From positions 496,001 through 560,000 of the forward strand of contig NZ_JAPIVT010000001.1 of assembly GCF_026239735.1 (NCBI RefSeq): DNA of 64,000 nucleotides, written 5' to 3'. Of this stretch, positions 59,530 to 64,000 are shown piece by piece. Origin of the DNA: Pedobacter sp. MC2016-05 (GTDB taxonomy: Bacteria; Bacteroidota; Bacteroidia; Sphingobacteriales; Sphingobacteriaceae). The notes beneath the pieces are model-generated. The model was not told where the DNA came from. It did no database searches and saw nothing but the letters and a program-made list of their open reading frames with translations. The translations under genes and the position numbers were made by a program. How positions within the stretch are numbered: the stretch's first letter is position 1; each line of letters starts with the position of its first letter.

Positions 59530-62001
59530 ATGAAACAAAATATAAAATTTTTCCTATCTGCTCTTTTTCTATTGCTTAGTTTTAACATATCTGGCTATGC
59601 ACAAAACTACGCAGATGTAAAAGTTGATGAGCTTTCGGATGCTCAGATTCTTCAAATGATCAAAAAAGCAGAATCTGTTGGGTACTCCGAGGCACAGCTT
59701 GGTCAACTGGCTGCAGCTCAGGGAATGAAGCCTGAGGAAATTCAAAAACTTCGCTTAAGAGTAGAAAAGGTTCGCAAGCAGGGTGCGACTTCTTCCGTTG
59801 CAAAAGAAGGTGAATCGGTAGCTAACGGTAGAGAATTAAGTGAAACAACAGATGGTGGAGAGATTAATAACGAAAAAAGGGAAACTGATGAAGAAGTAGG
59901 TCCAAAAATTTTCGGAACGGAGTTATTTCGAAATGGAAGTATCACCTTTGAACCAAATTTAAGAATAGCCACTCCAAAGGGTTATGTTATTGGTCCAGAC
60001 GATCGCCTCTTAATTGATCTAAATGGCGACAACGAAGCTAGCTACAATTTGCCGGTAACCCCTGATGGCATTATATCCTTGCAATATGTGGGCAGAATTC
60101 CAGTAGCGGGTTTGACAGTTGAGCAGGCCACTTCCAAAATCCGTTCAGCACTCTCGTCAACATATCCATCATTGCGTTCGGGGAGAACAACTGTAGCGGT
60201 AAATCTAGGTAACATCAGAAGCATTAAAATTACAATGACCGGGCAATTGGTGAAGCCTGGCACCTATACGCTATCTTCTTTATCCACAGTATACAACGCC
60301 TTGTATGCTTCGGGAGGTCCGGCGCAGAACGGCTCGTTTCGTAATATTCAATTAATCAGGAACAATAGAGTCATCGCAACCATTGATGTTTATGATTTCC
60401 TTTTGAAGGGGATCCAACAAGATAACATTCGTTTGCAAGACCAAGATGTAATCAATGTACCTGTTTACGAAAAAAGAGTAGAGATTACCGGGGAAGTCAA
60501 ACGCGCTGCACTATTTGAGATGGCGAAATATGAAACATTGCAAGACCTCATTAATTTCGCTGGAGGTTTCACAACACAATCCTACACAGCTAAAATAAAG
60601 GCTTTCCAAAATACGGACAAAGATCGAAGGATTTCTGATATATCGGCTTCGGAATTTGGAACCTATCAACCAAAAAATGGAGATAAATTTGTTGTTGAAG
60701 CAATTTTGGATCGTTTTGCAAACCGAGTTGAAATTACTGGATCAGTTTTTAGACCAGGTGTTTACGAACTTGAAAGTGGTTTAACAGTACGTGCTTTAAT
60801 CAATAAGTCAGATGGGTTGACTGAGGATGCATTCTTGAATCGGGGTTACATTAACCGATTAAACCCGGATAATACTCAATCATTGATTTCCTTTGATGTG
60901 GCTAAAATCATTGCAGGTTCTCAAAAAGACATTTTTTTGCAACGCGAAGATAAGGTGACAATCTCCTCCCTATTTGATTTACGGGATGAGTATAACGTGA
61001 CTATTCAAGGCGAAGTCAGGTCGCCAGGTACATTTGAATATGCGGATAATATGAGTTTGGAATCTGTGATTCAACTTGCAGGGGGATTTAAGGTTGGTGC
61101 TTCACCTAACCGGATTGAGATATCCAGAAGAATTAGAGATAGTGATGCTAAATCCACCTCTGCTCGTACTGCAGAACTTTTTATTGTAAATGTAGATAAG
61201 GATCTAAAATTTAAAGGGAATTCTTTCAAACTGAAGCCTTTTGACATTATTAGTATTCGAAATTCTGAGGGCTATACTGTTCAAAAGCAAGTAAAATTAG
61301 AGGGAGAAGTATTGTATCCGGGGATATATACCATTATCAGAAAGGATGAACGCATATCTGAATTGATTAAAAGAGCTGGGGGACTCACTCCAGCAGCCTA
61401 CGCAGATGGTGCGTCACTAAAAAGGCCTGGTGCAGAGAAAGTAAACCCTTCAGATAAGAATGTGATTAATAATCAGGATGAAGACAATAAAAAGTTTTTA
61501 AACTTAAAAAGAGCCCAGGAAAGAGGGGTGAAGGATACAATCGCGCCGGATGTGGAACAGAAATTGATTCAAAGCGACCTGGTAGGAATCAATTTGGTTA
61601 GGATCTTAAAAGATACGATGTCCAGATATGATTTAATTGTAGAAGATGGCGATGTCATAAGAGTTCCCAGAACCTTGCAAACCATTAAAGTAACCGGAGA
61701 AATTTTAAATCCCAATAGTATTGTTTACTCCTCAGGAAAGGGTTTGAAGCAGTATATTAATGAAGCAGGAGGGTTCACTACAAATGCTAGAAAATCTGGA
61801 GTTTACGTAAAATATGCAAATGGAGCAGCCGCTGCTGTAAGCAATTTTCTGTTTTTTACGAACTATCCTAGAATCAAGCCTGGAGCTGAGATTCTAGTGC
61901 CTAAACGGGCCGATAGAGAAAAGATGAATGCACAAACTTGGATAGGAATTGGAACGGCAGTCGCTTCATTAGGTGCAATCTTGGTAAGTTTGCTTAGGTA
62001 A
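59530..62001 (+). CDS. Wza-like polysaccharide export protein with SLBB domains
   Basis: A protein of about 823 residues. A signal peptide (KQNIKFFLSALFLLLSFNISGYAQ) precedes a charged helical part. A poly-export domain (about 150-240, GPDDRLLIDLNGDNEASYN and GLTVEQATSKI) follows, then several SLBB beta-grasp repeats (for example VEITGEVKRAALFEM, TIQGEVRSPGTFEYA, VKLEGEVLYPGIYTI, IKVTGEILNPNSIVY). A C-terminal hydrophobic span (TWIGIGTAVASLGAILVSLL) ends it. The frame opens at 59482, but the ATG at 59530 begins the signal peptide. It forms the outer-membrane channel for the surface polysaccharide. Confidence 0.92.
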   Translation: MKQNIKFFLSALFLLLSFNISGYAQNYADVKVDELSDAQILQMIKKAESVGYSEAQLGQLAAAQGMKPEEIQKLRLRVEKVRKQGATSSVAKEGESVANGRELSETTDGGEINNEKRETDEEVGPKIFGTELFRNGSITFEPNLRIATPKGYVIGPDDRLLIDLNGDNEASYNLPVTPDGIISLQYVGRIPVAGLTVEQATSKIRSALSSTYPSLRSGRTTVAVNLGNIRSIKITMTGQLVKPGTYTLSSLSTVYNALYASGGPAQNGSFRNIQLIRNNRVIATIDVYDFLLKGIQQDNIRLQDQDVINVPVYEKRVEITGEVKRAALFEMAKYETLQDLINFAGGFTTQSYTAKIKAFQNTDKDRRISDISASEFGTYQPKNGDKFVVEAILDRFANRVEITGSVFRPGVYELESGLTVRALINKSDGLTEDAFLNRGYINRLNPDNTQSLISFDVAKIIAGSQKDIFLQREDKVTISSLFDLRDEYNVTIQGEVRSPGTFEYADNMSLESVIQLAGGFKVGASPNRIEISRRIRDSDAKSTSARTAELFIVNVDKDLKFKGNSFKLKPFDIISIRNSEGYTVQKQVKLEGEVLYPGIYTIIRKDERISELIKRAGGLTPAAYADGASLKRPGAEKVNPSDKNVINNQDEDNKKFLNLKRAQERGVKDTIAPDVEQKLIQSDLVGINLVRILKDTMSRYDLIVEDGDVIRVPRTLQTIKVTGEILNPNSIVYSSGKGLKQYINEAGGFTTNARKSGVYVKYANGAAAAVSNFLFFTNYPRIKPGAEILVPKRADREKMNAQTWIGIGTAVASLGAILVSLLR

Positions 62002-62004
62002 CTC

Positions 62005-62032
62005 AAAAATTAAGGCGCATCCTAATTTTTTT
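62005..62032 (+). terminator. Terminator-like hairpin between wza- and wzz-type genes
   Basis: AAAATTA-A-GG pairs with CCTAATTTT around CGCAT, with a bulged A and a T run after. It is a modest stem of about 9 bp, possibly partial. Confidence 0.5.
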
Positions 62033-62151
62033 CTATTGGCCGCCGCCGAGAAGTTTAAAATGAGGTAAACCAAGAATTCAATAAGCGTGTTAAGGCATAA
62101 ATCCTTGGATACTTAAGGATATTATATGCTTAAAGATAATAATGATCAGAA

Positions 62152-63267
62152 ATGATAAAAGAAGGTCAACAACATCATAGAAAAGTGAACAGTGAGATTT
62201 CCTTTAGAGAAATTGTGATTAGGATCCGGGAATGGTGGCGTTATTTGTTATCAAAATGGATAACTATTATTGCCTTTGCACTTTTGGGAGGGGCTATTGG
62301 TTTTTGGTACGTTGGCACTAAAAAGCCAGTATATACGGCGACCACTACATTTGTATTAGAAGATGAAAAGAGTGGGAGCGGTTTAGGCAGTCTTGCTGGT
62401 CTAGCGGCTATAGCGTCCGTTGATCTTGGCGTGGGAGGAGGTGGAATATTCCAGGGGGATAATATATATGAGTTATATAAGTCTCGTAAAATGGTGGTGC
62501 AAACCTTACTTTCCGAAATTCAAGTTAAGGGTAAGAAACAGTTGCTGGTTGAACGCTATATTGATTTCAATGGTCTTAGAAAGAATTGGGTCGAAAGGCC
62601 GGATCTTAAGAGCCTCAGCTTTAAGATTGATAGTGTAATAGAGGGAACGCCAGCATTAAAATCAAATCGATTACGTGACAGTGTTCTAACGAGTATTGTC
62701 TCTGATATTACCAAAAATGCACTCATTGTAGGTAAGCCGGATAAAAAACTAAGCATCGTGAGAGTGGACGTTAGTTCGAGGGATGAAATGTTTGCGAAGG
62801 AATTTAACGAGAAAATAGTTAAAAACGTAAATAATTTCTACCTGCAGACCAAAACTAAAAAATCCCTTCAAAATGTGAAAATTATGCAGCGTAAAACTGA
62901 TTCAGTTCGCGCGGTAATGAATGGAGATATCTATACAGCGGTAGCTGTTGCCGATGCCACACCTAACTTAAATCCTACCAGGCAAGTTCAGCGAATTGCG
63001 CCCGCTCAAAAGGCTCAGTTCTCCGCTGAAGCGAATAAAGCTATCTTAAGTGCATTGGTTCAGAATCTAGAGATGTCAAAGGTTTCACTAATGAAAGAAA
63101 CCCCATTGTTACAGGTTATCGACGAACCCTTTTACCCATTGCCAATTACGAGATCATCAAAATTACTAGCAATAGTTGCTGGATGTTTTGTATTTGGTTT
63201 GCTCGCGGTATTGGTTTTAATATTTAAAAAGGTGTTTGATGATCTTAACCTTAATGGCGGCAAGTAA
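62152..63267 (+). CDS. Wzz-type chain-length/co-polymerase protein
   Basis: A 371-residue inner-membrane protein with two spans (about 36-56, and 340-362). Between them lies a periplasmic helical domain, and the first span is followed by VYTATTTFVLEDEKSG, a Wzz-type start. The late span is preceded by PFYPLPITRSSKLLAIV. No Walker or tyrosine-kinase domain is attached, so it is a PCP-type regulator of chain length. It follows the export gene after 150 bp with a hairpin between, and the flippase follows after 80 bp. Confidence 0.9.
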   Translation: MIKEGQQHHRKVNSEISFREIVIRIREWWRYLLSKWITIIAFALLGGAIGFWYVGTKKPVYTATTTFVLEDEKSGSGLGSLAGLAAIASVDLGVGGGGIFQGDNIYELYKSRKMVVQTLLSEIQVKGKKQLLVERYIDFNGLRKNWVERPDLKSLSFKIDSVIEGTPALKSNRLRDSVLTSIVSDITKNALIVGKPDKKLSIVRVDVSSRDEMFAKEFNEKIVKNVNNFYLQTKTKKSLQNVKIMQRKTDSVRAVMNGDIYTAVAVADATPNLNPTRQVQRIAPAQKAQFSAEANKAILSALVQNLEMSKVSLMKETPLLQVIDEPFYPLPITRSSKLLAIVAGCFVFGLLAVLVLIFKKVFDDLNLNGGK

Positions 63268-63347
63268 TTGTCGCCCGGAAAGGTCTGGCCCGGAAATAAA
63301 AATTTTCTAGCGACCGGACAATAAAAATAATCTTCTCAACCATATTT

Positions 63348-64000
63348 ATGATATATTCTAAAGCATCAAATTATATTAAGGCATTCTTTGGACAGGGTGA
63401 TGCCCGGACGCTTATTGTTAAAAAAAATGTTGCTTTATCATTTTTGTTTAAGGGTGGAAGTATTCTCATCAGCTTGGTTCTAGTGCCTTTAACGATAAAT
63501 TATATTAGCCCAATACAATATGGCATCTGGCTTACTTTAAGTTCACTGATCGGATGGTTCGGGTTTTTCGACATTGGTTTGGGAAATGGATTAAGGAACA
63601 AACTATCCGAGGCAATTTCTAAAGGAGATACGTTTTTAGCCAAGTCATACGTCAGTACAACATATGCATTTATGTGCATCATCAGTTTATGCCTGCTGGT
63701 TACCTTTTTTATAGCAAATTTTTTTCTGGACTGGTCTAAAATACTTAACGCACCAAGTTCCATGGTGAGTGAGCTTAGTGTGGTTGCTCTTGTCTTTTTC
63801 CTTTTGTTCTCGATACAATTTGTTGTGCAACTGATAAATATAGTATGTTTTGCCAATCAGAATACAATGATGACCTCGTTAATCGGATTCTTGGGTAGTT
63901 TGTTAGGCCTGACGATAATCTATATTCTCACCCGAACCGTTGAGGGACGACTATTATACCTGTGCCTGGCAATCGGGGTGACTCCTATTCTCATATATAT
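63348..64000 (+). CDS. Polysaccharide flippase (Wzx-like), N-terminal part
   Basis: The ORF opens at the ATG at 63348 and is still open at the right edge, giving 217 residues. It has about five membrane spans, with KKNVALSFLFKGGSILISLVL and INYISPIQYGIWLTLSSLIGWF, the usual Wzx/RfbX N-terminus. It is expected to flip a lipid-linked repeat unit to the periplasm. The stop lies outside the window. It continues the operon begun at 59287, 80 bp after the wzz-type gene. Confidence 0.9.
   Translation, partial: MIYSKASNYIKAFFGQGDARTLIVKKNVALSFLFKGGSILISLVLVPLTINYISPIQYGIWLTLSSLIGWFGFFDIGLGNGLRNKLSEAISKGDTFLAKSYVSTTYAFMCIISLCLLVTFFIANFFLDWSKILNAPSSMVSELSVVALVFFLLFSIQFVVQLINIVCFANQNTMMTSLIGFLGSLLGLTIIYILTRTVEGRLLYLCLAIGVTPILIY

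Noticed and set aside
63500..63856. Minus-strand ORF across the flippase start
   Set aside because: The plus strand encodes a clear Wzx N-terminus with membrane spans; the minus frame has no features.
1..64000. CRISPR arrays, IS elements, prophage or integron features
   Set aside because: No regularly spaced repeats, transposases, integrases or phage structural genes were found on either strand.

Overview
The window looks like chromosomal DNA of a Bacteroidota bacterium, most likely family Sphingobacteriaceae and Pedobacter-like. This is inferred from three things: AT-rich coding DNA, many genes recognisable as Bacteroidota-restricted families (DUF2480, DUF3109, DUF4834, DUF6427, DUF6702 and DUF7033-like proteins, YfhO, GbsR-type regulators), and repeated promoter-like sites of the Bacteroidota form TTTG/TTG-N17..20-TAnnTTTG. 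No rRNA, tRNA, CRISPR array, insertion sequence or prophage was seen. Family names were assigned from memory of conserved motifs, with no database search.

Layout. Positions 1-2834 hold two divergent esterases, a DUF2459-like membrane protein and a VOC protein. Positions 3090-8399 hold typA/bipA, a tandem pair of LpxL-type acyltransferases and a serine hydrolase. Positions 8526-10193 hold an unnamed protein with kinase-like motifs and a DJ-1/PfpI protein. Positions 10265-14074 are a very tight minus-strand operon: GT4 glycosyltransferase, DUF1016/PD-(D/E)xK nuclease, GT2 glycosyltransferase and an unrecognised protein. Positions 14158-17346 encode a Tricorn-like S41 protease. Positions 17485-23487 are a small glycan locus (methyltransferases, glycosyltransferase, flippase, GH29 fucosidase). 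Positions 23584-26526 hold a repeat lipoprotein, DinB, YjjG, a short tyrosine phosphatase and upp. Positions 26714-33764 hold a frameshifted DUF2961 gene, a degenerate deacetylase-like gene, DUF6702, HupE/UreJ and an M1 peptidase. Positions 34105-36771 hold uvrB, ywbE and a DUF4834 gene.

Positions 36883-39785 are a minus-strand unit: a GbsR/MarR regulator followed by DUF393, TIGR01777 and SRPBCC genes. The same inverted repeat (TTTCA-N8-TGAAA) lies upstream of both the regulator and the DUF393 gene. Positions 39851-49766 hold an alginate-lyase family protein, YfhO, an LpxH-like phosphoesterase, a glycosyltransferase, DUF6427, coaX, an outer-membrane protein and lptC. Positions 50003-54099 hold a PpiD-like foldase and three conserved Bacteroidota genes. 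From 54266 to the right edge is a surface-polysaccharide locus: dTDP-rhamnose synthesis (rfbBCDA), a UDP-sugar dehydrogenase, a Wza-like export protein, a Wzz-like co-polymerase and the start of a Wzx flippase. It continues beyond the window.

How the genes fit together. Much of the window serves the cell envelope: lipid A acylation and trimming, LptC transport, outer-membrane folding, two glycan loci and YfhO-type membrane glycosylation. No complete defence system or mobile element was found. The most interesting leads are the paired operators around the GbsR regulator, the nuclease inside a glycosyltransferase operon, the orphan kinase-like protein, the HGxPxHxCD-repeat lipoprotein with a decayed extra repeat, a 39-nt palindrome beside a terminator, and a 31-codon ORF whose promoter lies inside a perfect inverted repeat.
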